DNA of 64,000 bases from Gemella morbillorum (GTDB taxonomy: Bacteria > Bacillota > Bacilli > Staphylococcales > Gemellaceae), in contig NZ_LS483440.1 in assembly GCF_900476045.1 (NCBI RefSeq), positions 1,302,001 through 1,366,000 of the forward strand, read 5' to 3'. The notes beneath the pieces were generated by a model. The model did not search any database and was not told the origin of the DNA. It saw only the letters and a program-made list of their open reading frames with translations. A program made the position numbers and the translations under genes. Within the stretch, counting starts at the first letter, position 1, and the number at the start of each line of letters is the position of its first letter. Below, piece after piece: positions 1-7,957 of this stretch.

Positions 1-2323
1 TTCCCACAGCTGATAACATATTATTAAATGCACTTTGAACATAGTTATAAGCTGAGTTTACAAGATTAGAGATTGTTGAATAAATATTATTCCAGATATT
101 TGAAACTGTACTAAAAATAGTATCTAAAATATTACTTATAACATTTTTTATATTATTCCAAGAGGTGCTTATAAAATCACTAATTGCTTGTACTATCGTA
201 TTTATAGAGTTATTAATATTTTGCCATATAGTAGATAAGAAATCTTTTATACTATTCCAAATTGTACTTGTAGTTTGAAATACAAAATCCCAGTAACTTG
301 TAATGATATTTTTTATTACATCAAGAACTGTTTGGAAAATTGTTTTTATTGTTTCCCAAGTTGTTGATAAGAAATTTTTTATACTCTCCCACACGGTTGT
401 AAAGAGAGTTTGAATTGCTGTAAAGGTAGTTGTAAAATATGTTTTGATATTCTCCCAAACTGTAGTCACTACTAAGGTTATACTTTGCCAAAGTTCTGTG
501 AAATAAGTTTTAACACCCTCCCAAGCAGTTGTAAATATAAGACTAATCGCTGTAAGTGTTGTTGAAAAATAGTTTTTTATAACTTCCCATACAACCGTTA
601 TAGTAGTACTTATAGCCGTCCATGTTTCTGAAAAGTAAGTTTTTATACCTTCCCAAAGATTTATAAAAAAGTCTTTTATTTCACTCCAATGATCTTTTAA
701 ATAACTACCTATAGATATCAATGTTACAACCGCAGCTATTATAGCGAGTATTGGTACTACCGCACCAGATAAACCAGCCATAACACCACTCATCGCACTA
801 AAAGCACCAGAAATTGCTGCAACACCCGTTATTATATTTCCTATTGAACCAATGACTGTACCAATTATTACTAAAAGTGGTCCTATCGCAGCTACTATAA
901 GTCCAATTATTACGACTATCTGTTTAGCAGTTGGACTTAGACTATTCAACCAAGTTGCTATACCCCCAAGAACTGTAGCTACCCCTTGTAAAATTGGTCC
1001 TAAAACATCAGAAATTGCTTCTCCTAAACTACCTAATGCTAACTTAGCATTATTACTAGCTACTTTAAATTTATCTATACCGTCCTCTGTTCCTTCAAAT
1101 GTTTTGTCTACAACATCCCCGTACTCAGACATACTTTTTGATAAATCATCTATAGAAAATCTACCTTCTCTTATAGCCCTAGTCATCTCTGCAGCACCTT
1201 TAGTTCCGAAAATCTTAGTCGCAATCGTTAGTGCTTCAGTTTCACTTCCTGCATTTTTTATCGATTCAATTGTTTTCTTAAGAGCTTCGTCCATAGAAAG
1301 TCCATCCTTAGTATAGGCTGCAACTGCCTTTCTAAAACCTCTTAGTGCTTGATCTGCATTTACACCATTTGCTTCAAATTGTGCAAGTAAGTTAATACTC
1401 TGACCTAGATTTAACCCCATTTCTTTTAGAATTGCTCCGTGTTGCTGAACTCCGTTCATAAGAGTATCAACACTTATTCCTGTATCCTGTGCTTTTTGTG
1501 TTATTAATCCTAACACATTGGCAGTTTCTTTAGCGTCAATCCCCCACTGAACCATTATTCTGTTTGTCATTCCTATAGCGGTATTTAGGTCTGTTTCATT
1601 TATCTCTGCGAACTTAAGAAATAAAGTAGATAGTTCTTGAAGCTCATCACCAGTAACTTTAAACCTAGTATTAACCTCACCTACCGCAACACCTACATCA
1701 CTCATACTTACAGGTAAACTTTTAAAAATATTATCCGCAACATTTTTTAATCCCTTGAAACTTTCTCCAGTTGCTCCAGTCTTTTTGATGATAGTGTCGT
1801 ACCCTTCATCAATTTCACGAAAGGCTAATGTTGCTGCTGCTCCAACTGCTACAATTGGTGCTGTCACATTTTTTGATAGAGTTGTACCTACTGAAGATAT
1901 TTTTTCTCCAGTCTCTTTAAACTTACCCCCAACTTCTTTAAGTGTAGCTTGCATTGAACTATCAGTGTGTTTTAGTTTTTCAGTGAATTTATCTAGTTCT
2001 TGTTCAGTCGCAATAATTTCTCTTTTTAATGCGTCAAATTGCTTTTCTGAAATATCTCCATTTGCGAGTGCAGTTTTAGCTTGTTCCTCAGCTATCCTTA
2101 ATGTTTCTAACTTTTTCTTAGTCTCTTCTATGGCTGTATTTAAGAGTTCTTGTTTTTGAGTAAGTAATTCAGTATTATGTGGATCAAGTTTCAATAGTCT
2201 TTCTACATCTTTAAGTTCTCTTTGAGTTTGCTTAATCTTACCTTCAACTTCACTTAATGCTTGTTTTAATTTAAGAGTATCTCCTCCGATTTCTACAGTA
2301 ATACCTGCTATTCTACTTGCCAT
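1..2323 (-). CDS. Phage tail tape measure protein (C-terminal end outside window)
   Basis: About 774 residues are visible and the frame is still open at the left edge, so the gene is partial. The start has a strong ribosome site (AGGAGGTG) just upstream. The N-terminal 130 residues are a charged coiled coil, followed by the TP901-type core (GEKISSVGTTLSKNVTAPIVA) and a hydrophobic Ala/Gly/Ile-rich stretch coded around 730-960. The part coded by positions 1-700 is a tandem series of about 20-residue units of the form W-x-x-I-K-x-F/Y-F. Tape measure proteins set tail length and line the tail tube. The place directly after the tail chaperone pair is the conserved one. Confidence 0.93.
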   Translation of the reverse strand, partial: MASRIAGITVEIGGDTLKLKQALSEVEGKIKQTQRELKDVERLLKLDPHNTELLTQKQELLNTAIEETKKKLETLRIAEEQAKTALANGDISEKQFDALKREIIATEQELDKFTEKLKHTDSSMQATLKEVGGKFKETGEKISSVGTTLSKNVTAPIVAVGAAATLAFREIDEGYDTIIKKTGATGESFKGLKNVADNIFKSLPVSMSDVGVAVGEVNTRFKVTGDELQELSTLFLKFAEINETDLNTAIGMTNRIMVQWGIDAKETANVLGLITQKAQDTGISVDTLMNGVQQHGAILKEMGLNLGQSINLLAQFEANGVNADQALRGFRKAVAAYTKDGLSMDEALKKTIESIKNAGSETEALTIATKIFGTKGAAEMTRAIREGRFSIDDLSKSMSEYGDVVDKTFEGTEDGIDKFKVASNNAKLALGSLGEAISDVLGPILQGVATVLGGIATWLNSLSPTAKQIVVIIGLIVAAIGPLLVIIGTVIGSIGNIITGVAAISGAFSAMSGVMAGLSGAVVPILAIIAAVVTLISIGSYLKDHWSEIKDFFINLWEGIKTYFSETWTAISTTITVVWEVIKNYFSTTLTAISLIFTTAWEGVKTYFTELWQSITLVVTTVWENIKTYFTTTFTAIQTLFTTVWESIKNFLSTTWETIKTIFQTVLDVIKNIITSYWDFVFQTTSTIWNSIKDFLSTIWQNINNSINTIVQAISDFISTSWNNIKNVISNILDTIFSTVSNIWNNIYSTISNLVNSAYNYVQSAFNNMLSAVG

Positions 2324-2334
2324 ACAATCACCTC

Positions 2335-2861
2335 CTAAAAATTATCCATATCCTCTTGTGTAGCTATTAATTTATAATCATAACTATCATTATTTTTTTC
2401 AATGTACATATCATTTACTAGCCCTATTGTTAACTCTGATAAATCATTCATTGAAAGTCCTAATTCAACTGCACGCAGTAAAAAAAGAGCGGTATTTAAC
2501 GTCCGCTCAGTTTCTTTTGCTTTTTTTTAGATGTACTCATAGTTTTAACATTTATACCCCATAATTTTATTAAGTCTGGTAGAAGTTTATATACAGATAA
2601 AGTATCAAACTGTTCTAACCATTCACCTACATCATTTGAAATTTTATCATCTGCATGGTAAGCCATAATATATGCGATATTTTCAAATATCTCTAAACTC
2701 TCAATATCGATATTTCCTTTATTCTTATTAATCTTATCTAATATAAGTAAGTCTTTATAAATATCACGACTAAACTTCATTCTGTATAGTCTAGGTATCG
2801 CTGCTGACGCTTTAAATCTTACAATTTTTCCATCTACATTTATATCTTTAATAACTCCCAT
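2335..2861 (-). CDS. Tail assembly chaperone GT fusion made by -1 frameshift
   Basis: The short product ends at 2496. A second frame stays open for 61 codons from 2520 down to a TAG at 2335-2337, where it ends just before the ribosome site of the tape measure gene. The switch point is the heptamer A AAA AAG, in the right register for a -1 slip, near the 3' end of the upstream gene. The extension begins AKETERTLNTALFLLRAVE. Siphophages usually make G and GT chaperones this way from the two genes upstream of the tape measure, and GT coats the tape measure during tail assembly. The frame reading is direct; the frameshift is inferred from site, hairpin and gene order. Confidence 0.82.
2487..2508 (-). 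promoter_or_regulatory. Frameshift-stimulating hairpin
   Basis: GAGCGG and CCGCTC form a perfect 6-bp, GC-rich stem around a 10-nt loop. It starts 11 nt after the slippery heptamer and overlaps the zero-frame stop codon. A GC stem is conspicuous in this AT-rich DNA, and this spacing is usual for stimulatory structures. Confidence 0.7.
2496..2861 (-). CDS. Tail assembly chaperone G (short, unshifted product)
   Basis: This 121-residue protein begins MGVIKDINVDGKIVRFKAS and ends in a Lys-rich tail (SKKKQKKLSGR). That tail is coded by the A-run that also serves as the slip site. Its start overlaps the stop of the major tail protein gene, and the tape measure follows, which is the classical G position. 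It resembles the phi13/SPP1-like tail assembly chaperone families in size and in the start RFKASAAIPRLYR. It probably works with GT to hold the tape measure soluble. Confidence 0.8.
   Translation of the reverse strand: MGVIKDINVDGKIVRFKASAAIPRLYRMKFSRDIYKDLLILDKINKNKGNIDIESLEIFENIAYIMAYHADDKISNDVGEWLEQFDTLSVYKLLPDLIKLWGINVKTMSTSKKKQKKLSGR
2520..2526 (-). promoter_or_regulatory. Slippery heptamer A AAA AAG for -1 frameshifting
   Basis: On the minus strand the run of eight A followed by G gives codons AAA AAA AAG in the zero frame, so A AAA AAG matches the X XXY YYZ rule. Slipping one base back leads into the open frame that ends at 2335. A 6-bp hairpin lies 11 nt downstream. Confidence 0.8.
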
Positions 2862-3424
2862 TACATTTCTCCTTCATGTGTTGGCATATACACTGTTTGA
2901 TACCAATTCTTATATGTTTCTTCTGTTGTCTCTTTACCAGTTTTACTCTTCACAAGTCCTTCTTTGATAGGTCTTGCTTTTATTGAAAGTGTTTCTGTTT
3001 GCACTTCTCTTGATTCTTCGTTTGTTTGACCTTCAATTTTTGGTCGACCTGCTGAACAATTATAAAGTACATGACGTATTTTTTTCTGATCTCCATCAAA
3101 TTCAAAAAGTAGTGCAAAGTTCTTTGTTTCTGATCCTGAATCTTCAACTAGAACTTTATTTTTATCTTCTCTTTCTTGAAGAATATCCTTTCTAAAACTT
3201 TCTGGAATCATCGCAATCTCTAAATCTCCATCATATCCCATATTGTTATTAATTGTGTAATATGATCCTCCATCTGCATAGAAACTTTCTGGTTCTCCAT
3301 TAGGTTCTAAACTAATTTTTACAGCACCTGGAATTGGTACTGGCTTTTCATAAGTTGTCGTATCACCTTCAGTTAATTTTGCATAATGAACATGAGACAA
3401 ATTAAATTTTACTTTATTTTCCAT
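2861..3424 (-). CDS. Major tail protein, phi13 family
   Basis: The 187-residue protein has the features of the phi13-type major tail protein. These are an N-terminal tube motif (KFNLSHVHYAKL), an acidic mid-part with GGSYYTINNNMGYDGDLEIA and a C-terminal TETLSIKARP segment. It polymerises into the tail tube of a siphovirus. It sits between the tail terminator-like gene and the tail chaperone, and its stop overlaps the chaperone start, so the genes are probably translated together. Confidence 0.9.
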   Translation of the reverse strand: MENKVKFNLSHVHYAKLTEGDTTTYEKPVPIPGAVKISLEPNGEPESFYADGGSYYTINNNMGYDGDLEIAMIPESFRKDILQEREDKNKVLVEDSGSETKNFALLFEFDGDQKKIRHVLYNCSAGRPKIEGQTNEESREVQTETLSIKARPIKEGLVKSKTGKETTEETYKNWYQTVYMPTHEGEM

Positions 3425-3426
3425 AC

Positions 3427-3744
3427 TTAAACCTCCATTTTATAAATTGTTTCATACATTTCTTCACTCGGTATCCATACCTCGTCTTTTGTATAGATTA
3501 AAGAATAAGTTTGTAAAAGATCTTCTATCTTTTTTTCTAATTTAAAATCTTTTTTCTCTGTATACATTTCTATAATTAAATTTTTCACACTATAATATAA
3601 TTTACCATCTGCTTTAAAAGTATTTTCACCGTCATAATAATATATAAGAAATGGTAATCTTGGAGCACTTCCTTCTTTAAAATGACTATAAACAAATGGA
3701 ATTTCTAGTTTATATAACATTTCACATACTTCATTTTTATTCAC
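3427..3744 (-). CDS. Tail terminator/tail completion-like protein
   Basis: This 105-residue protein begins MNKNEVCEMLYKLEIPFVYSH and carries PRLPFLIYYYDGENTFKADG, typical of the small protein coded just before the major tail gene in phi13-like phages. By gene order it should cap the tail tube or join it to the head. Its start overlaps the stop of the HK97 gp10-like gene. No catalytic motif is visible. The role rests on position and size more than on a motif. Confidence 0.7.
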   Translation of the reverse strand: MNKNEVCEMLYKLEIPFVYSHFKEGSAPRLPFLIYYYDGENTFKADGKLYYSVKNLIIEMYTEKKDFKLEKKIEDLLQTYSLIYTKDEVWIPSEEMYETIYKMEV

Positions 3745-4118
3745 GATAAATCCCTCTTTATTCTTTCTAATACTTTTTCGCTAATATCTCTTGTTGCTGG
3801 CTCTATATGTGGAATTGCTTTAGTACGCCCTCCATTCTTCTTCGCATGTCCAAATTCAAGTAAATGTGCTAATTGATATCTATTTTTTGAATGAACTACT
3901 GTTTGTATAGAGTGTGCTGTTTCTCTTTCTTTTGTCACTTTCCAACTTTTTTCATAATCTCCACTTTTTTTAGGTGATCCTTCTTTTATTTTATCTCTAA
4001 CTTCATTACTCACCTCAACTACTGCACCTTTTAAACTTTCCTCAGTCAGCTTAGAATATTCCTTTAAACCCTTTGTTATCTCCGCAGCGAGTGAGTCAAT
4101 AGTTGTCCTCTTAGTCAT
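3741..4118 (-). CDS. HK97 gp10-like tail completion protein
   Basis: The 125-residue protein has the gp10 signature: an N-terminal helix (SLAAEITKGLKEYSKL), GSPKKSGDYEKSWKVTKE, then LLEFGHAKKNGGRTKAIPHIEPA. In HK97-like phages this protein takes part in head-tail joining or tail completion. Its start overlaps the end of the head closure gene by 8 bp and its stop overlaps the next gene, as expected in a compact late operon. Confidence 0.87.
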   Translation of the reverse strand: MTKRTTIDSLAAEITKGLKEYSKLTEESLKGAVVEVSNEVRDKIKEGSPKKSGDYEKSWKVTKERETAHSIQTVVHSKNRYQLAHLLEFGHAKKNGGRTKAIPHIEPATRDISEKVLERIKRDLS

Positions 4119-4443
4119 AGCTATTAACTCCCTTAACCCTTAAGAACTTTTTATCTTTACTAAAGACATCTACTTCTAATATGTCAAAAAATTTATTGTT
4201 ATACTTTATTCTATATTCTAACGTATTGAGTTCTTTTAATTCTGGCGTTTTTCTAACCACAAAAGAAATCACTTCTGAACTTCTATTAACACCGTGTCTT
4301 TCTACCTCACTTGAAGTTACCAATTTTAAATTAGACCAACAAGTAAAAAAATCACTCCATGTTTCTAATTGTTGATGCAATTCATCAAATTCTAAAACTA
4401 CTTTTTGAAAAGTAATTCTAGTATCTAGTTCTACAATATCCAT
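4111..4443 (-). CDS. Head closure/head-tail adaptor protein
   Basis: At 110 residues it has the size and pattern of SPP1 gp16-type adaptors: MDIVELDTRITFQKVV, then ETWSDFFTCWSNLKLVTSSE and a C-terminal VFSKDKKFLRVKGV beta segment. It would close the connector channel after packaging and offer the docking surface for the tail. It follows the gp6-like connector gene with one base between them. Confidence 0.82.
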   Translation of the reverse strand: MDIVELDTRITFQKVVLEFDELHQQLETWSDFFTCWSNLKLVTSSEVERHGVNRSSEVISFVVRKTPELKELNTLEYRIKYNNKFFDILEVDVFSKDKKFLRVKGVNSYD

Positions 4444-4444
4444 C

Positions 4445-4729
4445 TTAAAACTCCTCTTTCCTATGATTAAATAGTAACGCTCTAAGAATTAGTGTTAATT
4501 CTCTAAAATCAGCATTTTCTCTATGTTCATAAAGATAAGCAACTGTATATAATATTGGTATTTTAAATTCATCAAAATCATGCTCATCACCTAACTCTGA
4601 AAAACTACTCACCCTTAGTATTCCTAAGCATAATTTTTTAGCTGTAAACAGAAGTGATAAGATTAACTCATCATCTTCTGTTGTATCAACTCTCAAATAG
4701 TTTTTAACTTGTTCAAGTTTTAATTCCAT
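4445..4729 (-). CDS. gp6-like head-tail connector
   Basis: The 94-residue, mostly helical protein begins MELKLEQVKNYLRVDTTEDD, the usual start of gp6-like connectors (Phage_connect_1 type), and continues with LILSLLFTAKKLCLGILRV. It adds a ring below the portal. It sits directly behind the capsid gene in the order found in HK97-like phages. Confidence 0.87.
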   Translation of the reverse strand: MELKLEQVKNYLRVDTTEDDELILSLLFTAKKLCLGILRVSSFSELGDEHDFDEFKIPILYTVAYLYEHRENADFRELTLILRALLFNHRKEEF

Positions 4730-4737
4730 AGCTTATA

Positions 4738-5904
4738 TTATCCTTTGATTGGTAATATCTGAACTGCTTCTGGTAATACTAGCTTACCATCAACTCTTTC
4801 TTTAGCTACAAATCCAATCATACCATTACCAGCGAATAATTCTTGGAGTTCCTTAAATGAACGAGCACCTCTATCACCTATGTTATAATATCTAAAATCA
4901 CCGAAAGCAATTTTATTTTCTGGTGCAAAAGCCGAAGTATACACTGGGTATCCTGCTAATTTATCAGGCTCCCCTAATTGATATGATGGCTGCCAAATAT
5001 ATGCTCCATTGTTATCTTTTAGTTTTCTGATATTAGCTATTATTTTATCGTTTAAAATAAATGCTGCATTTTTTCTATATGGTCGTTTTAAAGCATGAAT
5101 TAAATTGATAATGTCATCAGATTTTAGTGCATCCACCTCAGTTAAGTGCGTTCCTCCATTAGTTTGTGCAAATATTCCTGTTGGTTTTCCACTACCATCA
5201 CCATTTAGGAAAGCATCTTCTTCTGCATTCGCTAGTGCTTTACCGAATTCTTCTAAGATATAGCTTTCTAAGTCAAACACACTATCATATAATAATTCTT
5301 CAGTAACTTTAATAGCTACATGAAGTTTGTGAGCATCTAATAAAACTTGTTTAAATGTTGCTTCTCCAAATTTCAATTCTCCACCTTCTTCAACCCATGC
5401 AGCCGCAGGACTTGACGCAGCTATATTGATTTTATGTTTACCATTTGTTTTTAAAGTGTGAGATAGTTTTCTAATAATATTTTCTTCTTTTAACGTTTCA
5501 ACTAATCTACTATCATACTCGTCTGGAACTAAATATCCTCCATCAGTATCTACTTTTTCTTGTAGAATATTTTCTATTTGTCTAAAATTAGATCGTAGGG
5601 CTTTTATCATTGCTTTTTTGTGTTGAAGATTTTTTTGAATTTTATCTTCTTTATCAGACACCATTGGTTTTGAGATTAACGGATCATTTACTGGTTTTGA
5701 TAATTCTCTTTCCATATTTTCCATCTCTTGAAGTCTCTCTATTTCAAAAGTAAAGTTTTTAACTTTTTCTTCCATCATGTTATAAGTTTCAACATCTTCT
5801 TTTGATAATAGTCCATCACTATCTTTTTTACTCTCAACAAAGGCTTTTGCACCTTCCCACGCTTTAGCACGTTTTTCAATTAATTCTTGTATTTTTTTAT
5901 TCAT
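4738..5904 (-). CDS. HK97-fold major capsid protein
   Basis: The 388-residue protein has an N-terminal charged coiled coil of about 110 residues that acts as scaffold (delta domain). The HK97 core follows with TDGGYLVPDEYDSRLVETLKEENIIRKL and EEDAFLNGDGSGKPTGIF. The C-terminal end has AFGDFRYYNIGDRG and EAVQILPIKG. The delta domain is normally removed by the ClpP-like protease coded just upstream in the operon. No crosslinking evidence can be read from sequence. Confidence 0.95.
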   Translation of the reverse strand: MNKKIQELIEKRAKAWEGAKAFVESKKDSDGLLSKEDVETYNMMEEKVKNFTFEIERLQEMENMERELSKPVNDPLISKPMVSDKEDKIQKNLQHKKAMIKALRSNFRQIENILQEKVDTDGGYLVPDEYDSRLVETLKEENIIRKLSHTLKTNGKHKINIAASSPAAAWVEEGGELKFGEATFKQVLLDAHKLHVAIKVTEELLYDSVFDLESYILEEFGKALANAEEDAFLNGDGSGKPTGIFAQTNGGTHLTEVDALKSDDIINLIHALKRPYRKNAAFILNDKIIANIRKLKDNNGAYIWQPSYQLGEPDKLAGYPVYTSAFAPENKIAFGDFRYYNIGDRGARSFKELQELFAGNGMIGFVAKERVDGKLVLPEAVQILPIKG

Positions 5905-5909
5905 AATTC

Positions 5910-6632
5910 TTACCTCCAGTTTTTTATTAAATCTAATCTATTCATTAACGAATCAGCTTTTATTTTTTCTTCGTTTACATTTTTAAGAGTTTCTTTAATT
6001 TTATTCATCATTGAATTTTGAACTGTTGCTTCTTGATAAAGCATACTAATATTTGGAATCTCAATATCCTGAATCTCGTCTCGTTTTAAGATAGAATCAG
6101 CAAAACCAAGTTCAACTGCTTTTCTTGCATCCATCCATGTTTCATTATCCATAAGTTTTGATATTTTATTTCGTGATAATCCTGTTTTTATTTCATAAGC
6201 ATTAATTATTGATTCTTTCACCTCACTTAGCATATCTATAGCTCTTTGCATTTCACTTGTGCTACCATATGCAATTGTCATAGGATTATGAATCATAAGC
6301 ATTGAAACAGGACTCATAATAACTTCTGTTCCTGCCATAGCAACCACACTCGCAGCACTTGCTGCTATTCCATCAATTTTTACCTTAACATTTCCTTTGT
6401 GTTCCATTAAGAGATTATAAATTTGTGCGGCTGCAATACAATCCCCACCAGGTGAATTTATCCATACTGTAATATCTCCACTATGTTTAATTAGTTCTTC
6501 TTTAAAAATTTGCGGAGTGACCTCATCATCAAACCATGATTCTTCAGCTATTGTTCCATTTAAAAATAATATGTTCTCTGGTGGTTCATCTTTATTATTT
6601 TGTACTATCTTCCAATTCCAAAATTTCTTCAT
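5910..6632 (-). CDS. ClpP-like prohead (head maturation) protease
   Basis: The 240-residue protein has the ClpP fold. ITVWINSPGGD lies near residue 54-64, the nucleophile is Ser92 in GIAASAAS, and His115 is in MLMIHNPM. A charged tail follows. Phage relatives cut the scaffold part from the capsid protein before DNA packaging. The gene lies between portal and capsid and its start overlaps the portal gene by 38 bp. Confidence 0.93.
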   Translation of the reverse strand: MKKFWNWKIVQNNKDEPPENILFLNGTIAEESWFDDEVTPQIFKEELIKHSGDITVWINSPGGDCIAAAQIYNLLMEHKGNVKVKIDGIAASAASVVAMAGTEVIMSPVSMLMIHNPMTIAYGSTSEMQRAIDMLSEVKESIINAYEIKTGLSRNKISKLMDNETWMDARKAVELGFADSILKRDEIQDIEIPNISMLYQEATVQNSMMNKIKETLKNVNEEKIKADSLMNRLDLIKNWR

Positions 6633-7884
6633 CTGTGTTTTCCTCCTTATAATCTGTTAATCTCTCTGCATAAGCACCAGCCTTTTTAAGTGGTAACATG
6701 TTACCATTGACTAGATATAAGTTTCCTCCTTCCTCATCTGATATCAAATCTAAGTTTTCTAAACTCCTTATATCATTAGCACTCATCCAACCATTCTGAC
6801 GTGCTGTTGCATATCCATTCATCCTACTTTGATAATCTCCTCTAAGTAGCCCATCAACATTGAATTTTATATAATATTTTTTCTTCTCATCACTTGTAAG
6901 TAGTCTCCTAGTCATAGCTTGTTCAAAACGTTTGACCCACGGATCAAGCGTGTATTTAACAAACTCAAGAGATTGTTGTTCAATATTAGAAAAACTAGAC
7001 TTTTCAAGATCCCCTACCATATGTGGAGGAACTCTGAAAATTCTAGCTATCTCATTTATTTGAAATTTTCTCGTTTCTAAAAACTGTGCTTCATTAGGTG
7101 CTATTGAAATAGGAGTATATTTCATACCTTCTTCAAGTATTGCAACTTTATGGTTGTTCTTACCTGAAAATCCTCTAGCCCAACTTTCTCTCATTGCCTC
7201 TGGATTTTTTACTACCCCAGGATGTTCAAGTATACCACTTGGTGTAGCTCCATTTGCGAAAAATGCTGCTCCGTATTCTTCAGTTGCAATAGCCATTCCA
7301 ATCGCATTTTTTGCCATAGCAATTGGACTATAACCAACTAAACCATCAAATCCTAAACCTGGTATATGTAATATGTCTCTTGGTGACAGCTTAACAGCGC
7401 CTTTAGTTTTAGAATTTGCATCCCCTTCACTTATATAATATTCATAATACAAATTACCAGTTTCATCTCTATCAACTTTCATTCTATCTGGCATCAATGG
7501 ATAAAGTCCTAATACCTCTCCTTTACCATTTCTTATAATTTGTGCATACGCATTACCCCATAAAAGCAAATGAGTCATTAGTGTTTCTCTAAAAATAAAA
7601 CTTGTCATTTCATTATTTGGTTCATCATGAAGTAACGCATATAACATATGTTCTGTTGCTTTTTTTGTACCAGTCTCGGTTACTTCATACACATGTAAAG
7701 GTAGACTAGCTAATGTTTCTGAAAGTATCCTTACACAACTATATACCGCTGTCATCTGCATGGCACTTCTTTCTGTTACTCTATTTCCACTAGAACTTCC
7801 ACCCATAAAAAAACTATAGGAACTTCCATTTAATCTATTTTTAGGATTATCTCTAGATTTTAATAATTTCATAAAATAATTCAT
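6595..7884 (-). CDS. HK97-type portal protein
   Basis: The 429-residue protein has the usual portal landmarks: AVYSCVRILSETLASLPLHVYE near the N terminus, LLHDEPNNEMTSFIFRETLM, WGNAYAQIIR, and a C-terminal LEKSSFSNIEQQSLEFVKYTLDPW segment. It forms the dodecameric ring through which TerL pumps DNA. It has its own good ribosome site (AGGAGG). The moron and its terminator separate it from TerL. Confidence 0.95.
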   Translation of the reverse strand: MNYFMKLLKSRDNPKNRLNGSSYSFFMGGSSSGNRVTERSAMQMTAVYSCVRILSETLASLPLHVYEVTETGTKKATEHMLYALLHDEPNNEMTSFIFRETLMTHLLLWGNAYAQIIRNGKGEVLGLYPLMPDRMKVDRDETGNLYYEYYISEGDANSKTKGAVKLSPRDILHIPGLGFDGLVGYSPIAMAKNAIGMAIATEEYGAAFFANGATPSGILEHPGVVKNPEAMRESWARGFSGKNNHKVAILEEGMKYTPISIAPNEAQFLETRKFQINEIARIFRVPPHMVGDLEKSSFSNIEQQSLEFVKYTLDPWVKRFEQAMTRRLLTSDEKKKYYIKFNVDGLLRGDYQSRMNGYATARQNGWMSANDIRSLENLDLISDEEGGNLYLVNGNMLPLKKAGAYAERLTDYKEENTDEEILELEDSTK

Positions 7885-7908
7885 ACATACCTCCTAAATT
7901 TGAATACT

Positions 7909-7933
7909 AAAAAAGCACCTCTAATGAGATGCT
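7909..7933 (-). terminator. Intrinsic terminator after the moron gene
   Basis: On the minus strand an 8-bp stem (AGCATCTC/GAGGTGCT, one G-U pair, ATTA loop) is followed by a T-run. It stands between the moron stop and the portal start, inside the late operon, so late transcription must read through it. Confidence 0.75.
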
Positions 7934-7957
7934 TAATGCTGACGATATGATATTACA

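Noticed and set aside
852..2159. Two plus-strand open frames of 134-154 codons, Ser/Pro/Ile-rich
   Set aside because: They lie fully inside the tape measure gene on the other strand and show shadow-type composition without ribosome sites.
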